Source: Niastella caeni (GTDB lineage: Bacteria > Bacteroidota > Bacteroidia > Chitinophagales > Chitinophagaceae). From it: 64,000 nucleotides of DNA. The notes under the pieces are model-generated. The model was not told the DNA's origin, did no database searches, and saw nothing but the letters and a program-made list of their open reading frames with translations. Positions 36,153 through 45,798 of this stretch are shown here, in pieces. The stretch lies in NCBI RefSeq assembly GCF_004834005.1, contig NZ_STFF01000002.1, positions 806,001-870,000 on the forward strand, written 5' to 3'. The first letter of the stretch is position 1. Every line of letters starts with the position of its first letter. The position numbers and the translations under genes are program-made.

Positions 36153-38246
36153 TTATTGCTTTATTATTTTCCGCGTAGTGGTTTTTCCATTGATCGTTAC
36201 CTGTACCAGGTACATGCCTGCCAATAATTTACGGGTATCGGGGGTAATCGATATTGTTGTATTACCCAACGCTTCAGCGGATCGGGTATAAAGCAGTTTA
36301 CCGGTAATATCGAGCAGGTTGATCTTTACTTTCGATTGTACCGGAGTAGCGACGGTGATGCCGAATTTATCGGCAAATGGATTGTTTGTTATGGTGATCG
36401 CATTTTCCGGCGCTGTTTCTCTCTTAACGGTCACAACGGTGCTGTAGTTGAACTGCCCCCCTTTATCAACCTGTTTAATACGGTAATATATAACGTTGCC
36501 GGTATAGGTTTTATCGGAGTAAGCATATGCATCGCCGTTTGTATGGCCCGAAGCAGGAACAGTGCCTATGGAAGAATATTCTTTACCGGTATAGCTTCTT
36601 TCTATTTCAAACGCATCGGTATTGATCTCTGAAGACGTTTTCCAGGTGATACGAACGGCGTTGTTAAGCATTTCACCCTTCACATATTCCATGACGGCCG
36701 GCAGTACCGAGGCTGAAATAAAGACGGCGTAATCTTCAACCTGGCCGAAACTGGGGATAAAACAGGCATCGCCTATCGGACTCACATTCCACGAATTACT
36801 CGGTTCAGCTATTACCCGCATGCGTAACATTTCTCCGTTCTTTGCTCCCGGCGGTATGGTAAACATGGCGGAAACTGCCGGGTAAGGAGGATTACCACTA
36901 AAGTTTGATAAAGTATTTGCAAGAATGATCTGTTCGGTTGCATTATCAAACACGCCATCTTTATTATAATCGATCCAGGCCCTTACCTGTTCATTAGCAT
37001 ATCCAGATGTACTAACGGTGAAAGTATAAGTGCCGCCAGGTTGCAGGGTAAACCTCCTATTGCAATTAGCCGCAAAATTAAGGTATCCGTTTCCGTCAAA
37101 GCGGGCGTTACCGGATTCCATCCGAATGTCATTGACCGAAACACTCGTAACTCCGTAGCCGTTAGGAAGGGGTTTAGGGAAGGAGGGAGTACATAGCAGG
37201 GGTGGTTCAGCAAAATTGCTTATCCCAGGAACCAAAAGTGCCGGGGATCTGGCAAGAACGGCCAGGCTTGGTAAGGTCATTGCTGCCAGCATCCTGGCTT
37301 TTTGCCCGGGGGTGAATAATGTATTGCACCGGGAATAGCTCATGAAATTGTATTCTGTATTCTTGCTGTAGTTTGTGCCTGTACAGGGATTGATACCGGT
37401 TCGGCAGGAGGAACGCTCGAAGGTGATGGGATCGGTATCGCAAACTCCGTCGCCCTGCTGGGTACAATCTGTATTGTTCTGGCATTGCGTATTGTTAGCA
37501 GAGCCTTCAAACACATGGTACAGGTTCAAACCATGACCAATTTCATGAACCAATACCATTTTTAAGCTGTCCATTTCCCTGGCCACCATAACCACACCAT
37601 TAGCATTAGATACATTAAAACCAGGAAAAGTGGCATAACCCAAAGTGTTGCCGCTTATTTTATTCACCAGCCAAATGTTATAGTAGAAAGGAGGATCCCA
37701 TAAGGTGCCCTTTTTTAAATCGTTGTCAGAGATACCGTTTTTACTGTTTTGATTCGGGTCCTGTACACCGCTTGCTACATAAGTAGCATTGCCCGAAAAA
37801 TCAATTCTGTCGATACCATTGAAGGCCTCACAGTTCCTGTCGCTTTTAGCCAGTACAAACTGTATCTGAATATTTCCTGCTCCGGAAGGGTCCAGGCCGG
37901 GATGCGTACCCGCGAAAACGTCATTCAGGTAGTTAATAGCTCCGATGATCCTCGCCTCGGAAGGATTGTTAATGCTTCCTACCGGTTCACCGGTATGCAC
38001 TACGTGTACTACTACCGGTATGTAATAGAGGGTACTCATTGTACTCTCCGCACGTGCATTGGACCTGCGGGTCTCCTGTTCTTTTATGGCTTTTTGGATC
38101 TGTGCTTCAGCTTCAATTACCTGTTGCCGGTATTGAGGATCATTCTTCAGTAAATTCTTATGTAAACCATCAAAGCCGCAATCCTGTGCAAAGGACCGGG
38201 AAATAAAGCAGGTTAAAAAAATAAAGCTTAAATGAATAAATTTCAT
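36153..38246 (-). CDS. M43-type metallopeptidase with GEVED and T9SS domains
   Basis: A 697-residue secreted protease. Signal peptide to about residue 20 (ISRSFAQ), then a pappalysin-like M43 domain with HEIGHGLNLYH (His234, Glu235, His238, His244), Cys-containing loops (CQNNTDC, GVCDTDP) and a Met-turn YNFMSYSRC. A GEVED-type beta domain follows (RAWIDYNKDGVFDN ... FGQVEDYAVFIS), then an FN3-like module (VRITWKTSSEINTDAFEIER) and a type A T9SS sorting signal ending GMYLVQVTINGKTTTRKIIK. Likely exported to the cell surface or medium. Length and domain order are normal for Bacteroidetes members. Confidence 0.9.
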   Translation of the reverse strand: MKFIHLSFIFLTCFISRSFAQDCGFDGLHKNLLKNDPQYRQQVIEAEAQIQKAIKEQETRRSNARAESTMSTLYYIPVVVHVVHTGEPVGSINNPSEARIIGAINYLNDVFAGTHPGLDPSGAGNIQIQFVLAKSDRNCEAFNGIDRIDFSGNATYVASGVQDPNQNSKNGISDNDLKKGTLWDPPFYYNIWLVNKISGNTLGYATFPGFNVSNANGVVMVAREMDSLKMVLVHEIGHGLNLYHVFEGSANNTQCQNNTDCTQQGDGVCDTDPITFERSSCRTGINPCTGTNYSKNTEYNFMSYSRCNTLFTPGQKARMLAAMTLPSLAVLARSPALLVPGISNFAEPPLLCTPSFPKPLPNGYGVTSVSVNDIRMESGNARFDGNGYLNFAANCNRRFTLQPGGTYTFTVSTSGYANEQVRAWIDYNKDGVFDNATEQIILANTLSNFSGNPPYPAVSAMFTIPPGAKNGEMLRMRVIAEPSNSWNVSPIGDACFIPSFGQVEDYAVFISASVLPAVMEYVKGEMLNNAVRITWKTSSEINTDAFEIERSYTGKEYSSIGTVPASGHTNGDAYAYSDKTYTGNVIYYRIKQVDKGGQFNYSTVVTVKRETAPENAITITNNPFADKFGITVATPVQSKVKINLLDITGKLLYTRSAEALGNTTISITPDTRKLLAGMYLVQVTINGKTTTRKIIKQ

Positions 38247-38401
38247 CAGGTATCGGATTTTTGTTAATGTGTAGATTATAACCGTGCAAAAGTGGAGTGT
38301 TTGGGGAAGCTGTTTTCTAGTATTAAATGGATTATCAATAACGTCAATGTATGCCGTTCTTCAATGTAAGATTCACTGGATGGGCACTTCCAATGGTTTA
38401 G

Positions 38402-38644
38402 GAAAGCAAAGCCATTGAATCAAATGACAGTATATTTTTAGACGAACTAAATAAAATTGGCACTTCTGATCCGAAGAATGCCGACCAATTTTTTCATTTT
38501 ACGAGAAAGAGAAGAAAATACCTGGATGCTGCAGATACATCGTGGTTTGGAACTTTGAAAAAAGAAGCAGAAAAATTTACAAAACAAGAACTTAATAATC
38601 TTGATAGCGGGATGCTTTTTTCAGGCAAGGTTTTATTACCATAA
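38402..38644 (+). pseudogene. Headless gene fragment
   Basis: An open frame of 80 codons without a start codon (preceded by TAG at 38399) reads ESKAIESNDSIFLDELNKIG, later FFHFTRKRRKYLDA, and ends SGKVLLP. The codon pattern looks like real protein, but the first in-frame ATG is near the end. It appears to be the 3' remnant of a lost gene of unknown family. The surrounding 38247-38778 contains nothing else recognisable. Confidence 0.45.
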
Positions 38645-38778
38645 AGCAAAACCTCCCCAATGCTGGCCTAAACATATAAACAACTCTTTGAACTATCAGT
38701 AAGTTCAAATGTCTTTCTGTCGATGCATTGAATTTTCATTTTTCTAGTTTCTAATTTTGGATTGTTAATTAGTGTAAC

Positions 38779-39423
38779 CTATCCCTGTTTCAACTTTTCC
38801 ATTTCGGCAATTGTTTCTTCCAGCTTGTCGAGTACACGACCATACATCAAACGTACCTCCCATCTGTAAATTCTACCTGAAAAATAAAGTATCAGCAGGG
38901 TAGCCACTCCCGTGATGATCCATACAAATAATGGAACACTCCCAATAAAAATTACGTCCGGGTATTTTTGATACATTTTCGAGGTTATTGGGCCTTTATT
39001 CCATGCAGACCACATAGCACTTATGACAATCAGAAAATAAAGTGGGTACGAAATACCTAATATTTTCGCATTCTTCGAGATGTTATCTTTAAGCCATCGG
39101 TCCAACGACTTGAGATAGTCAAGACTGGTTGTTCCGTGATCCAGTGTTTTGATGCTTCGCTTTTGCCGTTCGCTGTACCAGGCTGTAAGAAGGAGCAGTA
39201 TAGATACGGCAACTCCTTGCCAGATGACATCCAGGAAATAATACATAATGGGAAAAACAATTGACATGCTGACAATAGCAATTAAGTTGATCCTGTACAT
39301 CCTTTTCACTTTATCAACCAGGCCCTTTGATTTTTGGTTGTACAAGGCATTAATTTTTGGAGCCACTAAGCTCTTTTCATTCAAAAAGCCTTCTTTCCAA
39401 ATTTCTTCAATTGATTTTTTCAT
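38779..39423 (-). CDS. Membrane protein, probable sigma-factor partner
   Basis: A 214-residue protein of no recognised family. Soluble N-terminus (MKKSIEEIWKEGF...), two close transmembrane helices (about 45-85), a loop with basic residues, two more helices (about 120-180) and a C-terminal coiled stretch (VLDKLEETIAEMEKLKQG). The gene overlaps the upstream ECF sigma-factor gene by 17 nt, the usual position for an anti-sigma or co-regulated membrane protein. It lacks recognisable anti-sigma zinc motifs, so that role is inferred from position only. Confidence 0.7.
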   Translation of the reverse strand: MKKSIEEIWKEGFLNEKSLVAPKINALYNQKSKGLVDKVKRMYRINLIAIVSMSIVFPIMYYFLDVIWQGVAVSILLLLTAWYSERQKRSIKTLDHGTTSLDYLKSLDRWLKDNISKNAKILGISYPLYFLIVISAMWSAWNKGPITSKMYQKYPDVIFIGSVPLFVWIITGVATLLILYFSGRIYRWEVRLMYGRVLDKLEETIAEMEKLKQG

Positions 39424-39949
39424 CGAGTATTTTTTTTAAACGTTCTTTAATTCTGTTCACTCGAACACGTATGTTGTTCGCATTTGTACCAAGGATATCG
39501 GCAATTTCATGATAAGAATTTTCTTCCAAATACAGGATGATCAATGCCCTGTCAACTTCTGACAAGTGTCTGATGGCAACATACAATTGGTTCAGGGACT
39601 CGTCTTCAAAGGCCCTGTTTTCAATTATTATCACATCAGGTAAAACATCCGAAGTGAAATACGTTTGTCCATTACTTTTCTTTTTTTTGAGTAGCGTTAG
39701 GCACACGTTTAGAGAAATACGATAAACCCATGTTGACCATTTGCATTGCTCGCGAAAATTATCTTTGCTTCTCCAAATTTGCAGACAAACCTCCTGGTAG
39801 TAGTCCTCAAAATCTTCTTGCGAATTGGTATATGCCCTGCAAATCTTGATGATGATTGCTGCAAACGGTAAAATCGAAGTCGGGTAAAAATCTTTACTCA
39901 CTTTGTTTGTTTTAGTACCTAACCTTTGCGCCAGGCAAGGAATAAGCAC
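39407..39949 (-). CDS. ECF RNA polymerase sigma factor
   Basis: A 180-residue sigma-70 family protein. Region 2 includes DFEDYYQEVCLQIWRSKDNF and CKWSTWVYRISLNVCLTLLK; region 4 includes LSEVDRALIILYLEENSYHEIADILGTNANNIRVRVNRIKER split over a helix-turn-helix. No 1.1 or 3 regions are present, as expected for the ECF group. The N-terminal 25 residues have no other Met to shorten the frame, so 39949 is the best start. It is translationally coupled to the membrane protein gene that follows. Confidence 0.88.
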   Translation of the reverse strand: MLIPCLAQRLGTKTNKVSKDFYPTSILPFAAIIIKICRAYTNSQEDFEDYYQEVCLQIWRSKDNFREQCKWSTWVYRISLNVCLTLLKKKKSNGQTYFTSDVLPDVIIIENRAFEDESLNQLYVAIRHLSEVDRALIILYLEENSYHEIADILGTNANNIRVRVNRIKERLKKILDEKIN

Positions 39950-40465
39950 TTCTTCATAATTCTGTTGCTTCTTTATTTAGTGGCTAAATTAAAAGAACAT
40001 TACACCTCCCTGATTTTTTTTAGTAAGTGGGGATTTATTTGATAATAAATGAATCTTATTCCTAAAAAACAGGCAGGAACTAATAAGACGGCTTGTTTGT
40101 TACCCGTTTGTTATTCGAACCAGTTAACACACTGTCAGTCAAAATAAGGCACATTTTGTATTGGGAAATAATCACATGTAACTAGTTGTTTAACTTTAAG
40201 CGGTCACAAAATCTAATCTTCTATCTGAAAACATATTAAATTATTTCTAAAGAGGCTGAATTTTTGTATCTCAGGAATTAAAAGAAGAACTGGAGAAAGT
40301 TGCGGATAATGAATTGAGTTTTTCTTCGGAATTTACGTTTTTAGGCACCTAACTATGTAGGGTATATTTTTACAATATGGCCAAGGCAGGAGAAAAAGAG
40401 GAACATTCCTTCTTAATAAAATCAGGCTAATACCTATCTTTATCTCTTGTTTAACCCCTTTGAAA
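39950..40465. other. Intergenic region with a short gene remnant
   Basis: No complete gene is seen. At about 40275-40352 the plus strand encodes a coherent short tail (VSQELKEELEKVADNELSFS and a few more residues, then a stop) without a start codon, probably the end of a lost gene. The rest is A/T-rich and presumably carries divergent promoters for the sigma factor and the lipoprotein at 40466. Confidence 0.35.
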
Positions 40466-41101
40466 ATGAAAATCAAACACCTGCAAGCGTTCGTCGTTTC
40501 CTGCCTAATTATTTCATGCGGCAACAACGCAACCCAACCGGCTCCCACGGGCCAACCGGCAATGAAAGGAAATACCCAAGTTGAGACGGCCCAACTGGCT
40601 CAGGCCACCAGCGATACCGCAAAATGGATCAACAGCTTTCGGGAGTTCAGGGATGCGGTTTACCAGCGCAAAAAGGAAAAAGTAAAGCCATTTATTGAGT
40701 TTCCTATAGCAAGCCATGAAATATGGTACCTCGTGGGCGATGATAGTAAAACAAATGTACAAACAGATGAAAGCATACCCTTTACCGAAAAGGACTTTGA
40801 AAAGCATTACTCAAAACTGTTCTTTAAAGAATTCGTCAATTGTTTGCTGAAAGTTAAAACGGAAGAATTATATAAAAGCGGAAAATATCAAACCCCGTCG
40901 ATAAAAGACGGTACTACCACCTACGTACTATATTGCACTGTTGACAAAACGGACAACATTTTAACGCTTAACTTAAACAGTAACTCCAGAGTTGACATTG
41001 GTAACGGAGAATACGAATCAGGGGAAGGTAGCACCATTTATATCTTCGCTATTTTACCCAATGGAAAGATCAAGCTCAAAAAACTGCAAATGGCAGGGTG
41101 A
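40466..41101 (+). CDS. Hypothetical lipoprotein
   Basis: A 211-residue protein with a lipoprotein signal (AFVVSCLIISCGNN), then a Gln/Thr/Ala-rich linker and a globular region (SFREFRDAVYQRKKEKVKPF ... IWYLVGDDSK ... YVLYCTVDKTDNIL). No family is recognised. The repeated reference to a short alpha/beta domain with a DAVYQ-x-D/KKEKVK helix suggests an NTF2-like or DUF-type periplasmic protein, but this is weak. The ATG at 40466 is preferred to the TTG at 40460. It appears monocistronic. Confidence 0.65.
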   Translation: MKIKHLQAFVVSCLIISCGNNATQPAPTGQPAMKGNTQVETAQLAQATSDTAKWINSFREFRDAVYQRKKEKVKPFIEFPIASHEIWYLVGDDSKTNVQTDESIPFTEKDFEKHYSKLFFKEFVNCLLKVKTEELYKSGKYQTPSIKDGTTTYVLYCTVDKTDNILTLNLNSNSRVDIGNGEYESGEGSTIYIFAILPNGKIKLKKLQMAG

Positions 41102-41793
41102 TACCTCTTCATTGTAACCCCATACCTCGGCCGTGAATGAAAAATGCTACCCTTCGTATCAACAAGACGAAGGACCGCACATATTTCAGGCTCTTACATT
41201 GTCTATCATTTAAATTTTTATTTAGTTGTATTTCAAACAAGAAGCAGATGCACGATAAACCGTCCAGATTCATAATTTAAAATTGTTCCCCCGATTTGTT
41301 ACAATAACCCATTACCCTACAATGAGGGAGGAAATAACGTTTAATATCGAAGACCTGATAGAAGTTTTATACCCATGTCATATTGAATACATACTTAAAA
41401 ACTGGCGCCAAAAAGAACAATACATCCAGCCTTATCTAGAAAAAAAGAATAGCAAAATTCACGCATTTATCAGATAGGGACATTAAAAGATTTCTATGAT
41501 AACGGGCAACTTAAACATGATATGGCAACTTTTGTCTTATTCCTTACTATCGGCTTGAAACATAGAAGCCCTCTATGGACTCACTGAGGAATATTCAGGG
41601 GGCACAACATACAATTAACGAATAATCCTTATCCAAGTAATACTAAGAAATAATTTCCCCGGCCGGCCCAAATTTGCATGTTTATGATCTGATACTTATA
41701 ACAAAAATCCGTTACCTGATGAGACCCGTTTTCCAAAAATACATTGTCAAATGGACTGTAAGAGCCCAGTCGCAGCAATCCCTGAAATCGGCT
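41102..41793 (+). other. Gap with small gene fragments
   Basis: An ATG frame at 41322-41477 encodes 51 residues (MREEITFNIEDLIEVLYPCH...) of unknown nature. Immediately after it, in another frame (41468-41587), the text reads IGTLKDFYDNGQLKHDMATF, the pattern of a MORN/YwqK-type repeat. Neither part is a whole gene. Together they look like decayed sequence; the in-frame extension of the next gene back to 41674 is not supported. Confidence 0.35.
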
Positions 41794-43716
41794 ATGAAAA
41801 AGATTTTCTGCCTGATGGTAGTATTCCTGCAATGTAGGGGACGGATGGTTTTTTGTCAGAGTCCCGGCGGGGTAGCTTCAAACCTGACATTATGGATAAA
41901 GGCCGGTAGTGGAGCTTCCCCATCTTCGGGGGGCACCCTTACAGGATGGACGGACATGACAGGCAATAACAGCTTTTCCCTGACGTCCACGGGCACGGGG
42001 TTAACGGCGCCCGTAGTCGTTCTCAACGGACTTAATTTCAATCCGGTGGTTCGTTTTACCGGATCAGGAACCGACGGTTATCGCCTGCTGGGAAATACGT
42101 CGATTACGATGTCGGAGGCCTCGGTAGCCGGTAGTTGGACCGGGAACGTAATGAATAACCGGGGTGCTTTCTTTTCCCCTATCAATAATGGCGGGGGCGG
42201 TAATTCCCGGTATTATTTCTGGTCGGCCTCCAAAACCCAGTTGTGGGTCGGATTCGGGCCGGCCAACTCCGGCCCGGGTTATGTAATGGCAACCTCGCCG
42301 GATTCAAACGTTCCTGTCGTCCTGACGGCCAGCGGTACCGGCAGCGGCAGCATGTTAAACATGAATGGACTGGATGCCCGTACAGGCAGTGTCAGAGGAG
42401 GGTATACTTCCACCACAATGACCGATATTCCCCAGATTGCCGACCGATCTTCCTCGGACTCCAAGATGAATGGCGACATCGCCGAGATCGTCGTCTATAG
42501 TGCGGCCAATTCGACTACGCTTCGAAATAAAGTAGAATCCTACTTAGCCCTTAAGTATGGCATTACGCTTGGGAATGCAACCTCTCCCATCAGCTATACC
42601 TCTTCGGCGGGCGCCGTTTTCTGGACAGGCCTGGCTGCATACCAGCATAACATTTTCGGCATCGGAACAGATAATGGATCGGGGCTGGTACAAACCAGTT
42701 CCAATAGCGTCAACTCGGGCAGCGGCGACGGGACAGGACAAAGCGGGTTGGGCAACCTTGTACTGAAGACTTTATCCCCATTGACAAATGGTCAATTCCT
42801 GATGGTCGGCACGGACTCCGCGGCGCTGACGGAGGAAACGATCACGGCAGCCATAGGCCCGGCGGCGGCCATCGGCTCCAAGCGATTGGTGCGCACCTGG
42901 AAAGCGCAGAACACCGGAGCTGTTTCTTCCGTCAATCTCAGCTTTGACATGACTGGGCTGACGCTGTCCGGCGCCTCGGTGGCGACAAATTATTACCTCC
43001 TTATCGACAACGATGGGGATGGAAATTTTACAACAGGCACTCAAACCTATGTGCCGGCGTCCGGTATCACCGGCAGCCTCATTTCTTTCTCCGGCACCAG
43101 TGCACTGGCCAATGGAGTGGTTTTTACCCTGATAACCGTTCCCTCGACGGTGTTTGTTCTTGCCGACAGGTGGCAGGGGTTCACGGCTTCGGCGGCGGGC
43201 AGCAGTGTAACCCTTCATTGGAATACGGCACCTGATCTTCCCATCGATTATTTCAATGTGTATCATTCCACCGATGGCACTACTTTTATCCCGATCGCGC
43301 AGCTACCCCTTACAACCGTAATGCCGCCGGCAGGGATGTCGTATGTGGTGTCCGAGCGTGGCGCGGGCACTTATTTCTACCGGTTACGGGCAGTGCTAAA
43401 AGACGGGGCTGAAAACTACAGTATGATCCGGTCGGTCAGGATATCGGCTTCACAGAGGCTGAAGATACTGTCCAATCCTGTGGTCGGCGGAGAATTGAAA
43501 CTGCAATTCCATGCGTCGGCAAGTGAGTCGGTGATCGTTTCTCTATTCAGCGCCTCCGGCAGCAGGCAACTCACACGGATCTGGTCGGTGGCGCCGGGAG
43601 AGAACTTGTTGACAATGGATATACATCGGTTAGGGAAAGGACTCTATTTCCTTCGACTTGATGGCGGTCATGGCTACGAAACATTAGTCTTCGTAAAATC
43701 CACTGGAATGAAATAG
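41794..43716 (+). CDS. Secreted T9SS protein with LamG-like and FN3 modules
   Basis: A protein of about 640 residues. The ATG at 41794 gives a normal signal peptide (MKKIFCLMVVFL...FCQSPGG), unlike the upstream in-frame ATG at 41674. Residues 25-230 form a LamG/concanavalin-like domain (SNLTLWIKAGSG, TGWTDMTGNN, GDIAEIVVYS ... VESYLALKYGITLG). A C-terminal-associated domain follows with VFVLADRW, then an FN3-like module (VTLHWNTAPDLPIDYFNVYH) and a type A sorting signal (LKILSNPVVGGELKLQF ... GLYFLRLDG). Its G+C-rich codon choice differs clearly from flanking genes, suggesting separate ancestry. Confidence 0.8.
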   Translation: MKKIFCLMVVFLQCRGRMVFCQSPGGVASNLTLWIKAGSGASPSSGGTLTGWTDMTGNNSFSLTSTGTGLTAPVVVLNGLNFNPVVRFTGSGTDGYRLLGNTSITMSEASVAGSWTGNVMNNRGAFFSPINNGGGGNSRYYFWSASKTQLWVGFGPANSGPGYVMATSPDSNVPVVLTASGTGSGSMLNMNGLDARTGSVRGGYTSTTMTDIPQIADRSSSDSKMNGDIAEIVVYSAANSTTLRNKVESYLALKYGITLGNATSPISYTSSAGAVFWTGLAAYQHNIFGIGTDNGSGLVQTSSNSVNSGSGDGTGQSGLGNLVLKTLSPLTNGQFLMVGTDSAALTEETITAAIGPAAAIGSKRLVRTWKAQNTGAVSSVNLSFDMTGLTLSGASVATNYYLLIDNDGDGNFTTGTQTYVPASGITGSLISFSGTSALANGVVFTLITVPSTVFVLADRWQGFTASAAGSSVTLHWNTAPDLPIDYFNVYHSTDGTTFIPIAQLPLTTVMPPAGMSYVVSERGAGTYFYRLRAVLKDGAENYSMIRSVRISASQRLKILSNPVVGGELKLQFHASASESVIVSLFSASGSRQLTRIWSVAPGENLLTMDIHRLGKGLYFLRLDGGHGYETLVFVKSTGMK

Positions 43717-43752
43717 GAGTAAGGACGAACCCGTCCGCCATGTGCCGGGCCT

Positions 43753-44073
43753 TCATCAGCGGATTGTTTGGGAATCCTGAGTCATGGAAAACTAGTTTTT
43801 CAGGGACCTTACAGCAAGCTTAAAGCGTTACAGCAGCAATCGGCTATCATTCAAATTAGCACAAATAATAACCAAAGGGCTCTTGAAGTTCTCCGCACAA
43901 AGTTTACCACATCTATGAGCCCGCGTGCTCTTATAACAATTAATTATCAAAATGAACAGCAGGTTGCCGCTATATGCAAATTACTGGTAGAAGAGAATAT
44001 AGACATCTACCAGGTACAATTAGAGAAAAAAGACCTGGAAAATATATTCTTTGAAATTACAAAAACTAAATGA
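43753..44073 (+). pseudogene. C-terminal remnant of an ABC transporter ATPase
   Basis: The frame reads SSADCLGILSHGKLVFQGPY at its start, the segment that follows the H-loop in ABC-2-type ATPases, and continues to LEKKDLENIFFEITKTK, a typical C-terminal end. Walker A, the signature motif and Walker B are all missing; upstream lies the end of the T9SS gene instead. It is therefore a 5'-truncated gene. Its stop overlaps the start of the permease remnant by 4 nt, preserving the original operon junction. Confidence 0.8.
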
Positions 44074-44706
44074 ACCAATTTATTCAAAACATTAGCACAG
44101 AGTTTATAAAATCAAAGAAAACATTCGCATGGTGGCTGGTGATTTGCGGCGCAGCCTTTATGCCGCTATTTATTTCATTTGTATTTTTAAGTAAATGGAA
44201 ATGGCTGATTCCTCAACCCAGCCACAACCCATGGGACGATTTCAGTGAAATGTCATGGAAAGGAACGACTTTTATGTACTTGCCTTTCTTTGTGGTTTTG
44301 CTAATTTGTTTGTCATTAAATATTGAACACAAAAACAATACCTGGAAACATATTTTTACATTACCTATTCCTAAAGAGCAATAATTACATAAACAAGCAA
44401 CTGACCTTACTTATATTTATTGCTTTGTTTTATATGATATATATGCCTGTTTGGATAGGCTGCGGCTACTTTGTTGGGTTCATTAAACCTCAGTTACAAT
44501 TAACAACACATGAACCCGATTATCTATCTTTGATGAGTACATGCTTTCATTCGTTTATAGCTTCACTGGGAATATTTGCCATTCATTTTTGGTTAAGCAT
44601 CCGCTTTAAGAACATGATCATACCTATTGCCATTGCGGTAGTATGCTGTATTGTTTGGGTATTTTTATACCAGGGCAGGGCAGAAGAAACCTACTACGAG
44701 AAATAA
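44070..44706 (+). pseudogene. Frameshifted ABC-2 permease
   Basis: Two frames make one permease. The first (44070-44384) gives FIQNISTEFIKSKKTFAWWL and stops after LPIPKEQ; the second continues from about 44375 with SNNYINKQLTLLIFIALFYM and two more membrane segments to VFLYQGRAEETYYEK. A one-base shift near 44380 breaks the reading frame. Membrane-segment layout and overlap with the ATPase remnant match bacteriocin-immunity-type or other ABC-2 permeases. With the headless ATPase, the transporter cannot be functional. Confidence 0.75.
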
Positions 44707-44821
44707 TAATCCGAAAATCGAAGAGTAACTGTATATTTCACTCCATTATAGCGATTGCGGGCCAGATCATAAAAAGCGAGTTTACCTCATGACAATCATA
44801 ACCTGCAGCCCTCAATAAAGC

Positions 44822-45460
44822 TCATTTATATATTCCTTTTCCCCATTTTATTACAGGATTGATCCATTCAATTAAAGGTTTGTAAAGATATCCATGTTTT
44901 AACCCAGTATTTAATTCAATTTCTTTATAATGCGGTATAGATAAATTTGTTCTTTGCCTGAACTTTATACATGTGCCTTCTACATCTGTCTTCTCATAAA
45001 CGGAAAGGATATTACCACAAAATTGTATCTCAGGAAATGTATTCAGGATTTCATCATCACATCCTCCCATGAAAACAAAGTTTACGTTTTTGTTTTTAAG
45101 ATAAGATGAAGTAAACATTGAAATAATTGCACCTTTAGAAGCGCCGACGATGGTAATGTAGCTGGGTTTAACGCCTTTTTTTAAGAGACTATCAACCTGG
45201 CGCTGAATTTTATGAGCATAATCAAAAGGATTGGTACTTTTTGGTCTGGCTTCACTTAACACAATGAAGTTAGCCTTTTTGAAAGCGTCAATGATCTCTT
45301 CGTATTTATAAGCTCCATAGCCGTTAACAGTATCAACAGCATGAATGCCCTGCTCTTCTATAATTCGCCCATGCAGATAAAACAGGTAACGTTGAGCAAA
45401 AACAATAGTGGGGAGAATAAAGGCGATGAGAAATAAGGTGATTAATTTCATAGTACCCAT
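44822..45460 (-). CDS. Alpha/beta-hydrolase-like secreted protein
   Basis: A 212-residue protein with a signal peptide (MKLITLFLIAFILPTIVFAQ) and an alpha/beta-hydrolase core: YLFYLHGRIIEEQG (oxyanion-type HG), the nucleophile elbow ITIVGASKGAIIS with the Ser in GASKG, an acidic strand VFMGGCDDEIL, and a C-terminal NTGLKHGYLYKPL with the likely catalytic His. The substrate is not predictable. The start may be 45460 or the ATG three codons on. It is the only gene on this strand in a run of remnants and appears intact. Confidence 0.75.
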   Translation of the reverse strand: MGTMKLITLFLIAFILPTIVFAQRYLFYLHGRIIEEQGIHAVDTVNGYGAYKYEEIIDAFKKANFIVLSEARPKSTNPFDYAHKIQRQVDSLLKKGVKPSYITIVGASKGAIISMFTSSYLKNKNVNFVFMGGCDDEILNTFPEIQFCGNILSVYEKTDVEGTCIKFRQRTNLSIPHYKEIELNTGLKHGYLYKPLIEWINPVIKWGKGIYK

Positions 45461-45798
45461 AAAAATATAAAATTAAGGGTAATTGCAGCTCGCAATACGC
45501 CTTTGACATTGGTAACCTGATAGAACACACTATTTGGGCATTGTTTGTCTGATCAGGAGGGCGGAGGACAGGCCGCCCGGCTTTCACATTTTCTTAATAG
45601 TCGGGACAACTGGACGGATTTCGAACCTGCTAATAAAGGATTTGAAGGCATTAAGGGAGTTTGTAAATTTCAATGAAGGAATGTACAATTAGGAAATGAA
45701 ATGTTAAATGAGCTGCCAATATGGCAAACAGGAATGTAATCCGGTGAAACGCAATTTTTATTGTATAAATTTAATATCTATGCGATTCGGCATTTTCA
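45461..45798. other. Gap with tRNA-3'-end-like remnant (45583-45619)
   Basis: On the minus strand, 45619-45583 reads GGTTCGAAATCCGTCCAGTT then GTCCCGACTATTAAGAAAATG. This is the T-loop (TTCGAA) plus 3' acceptor strand of a tRNA without its 5' half. A similar sequence lies at 48122-48154 (shared ACATTTTCTTAAyAGTCGGG and TTCGAACC). No complete tRNA or gene is present in the gap. These are plausible attachment-site scars of integrated elements. Confidence 0.4.

Noticed and set aside
41674..41793. Upstream in-frame start for the T9SS protein
   Set aside because: It would bury the signal peptide 40 residues inside; the ATG at 41794 gives a proper signal sequence.
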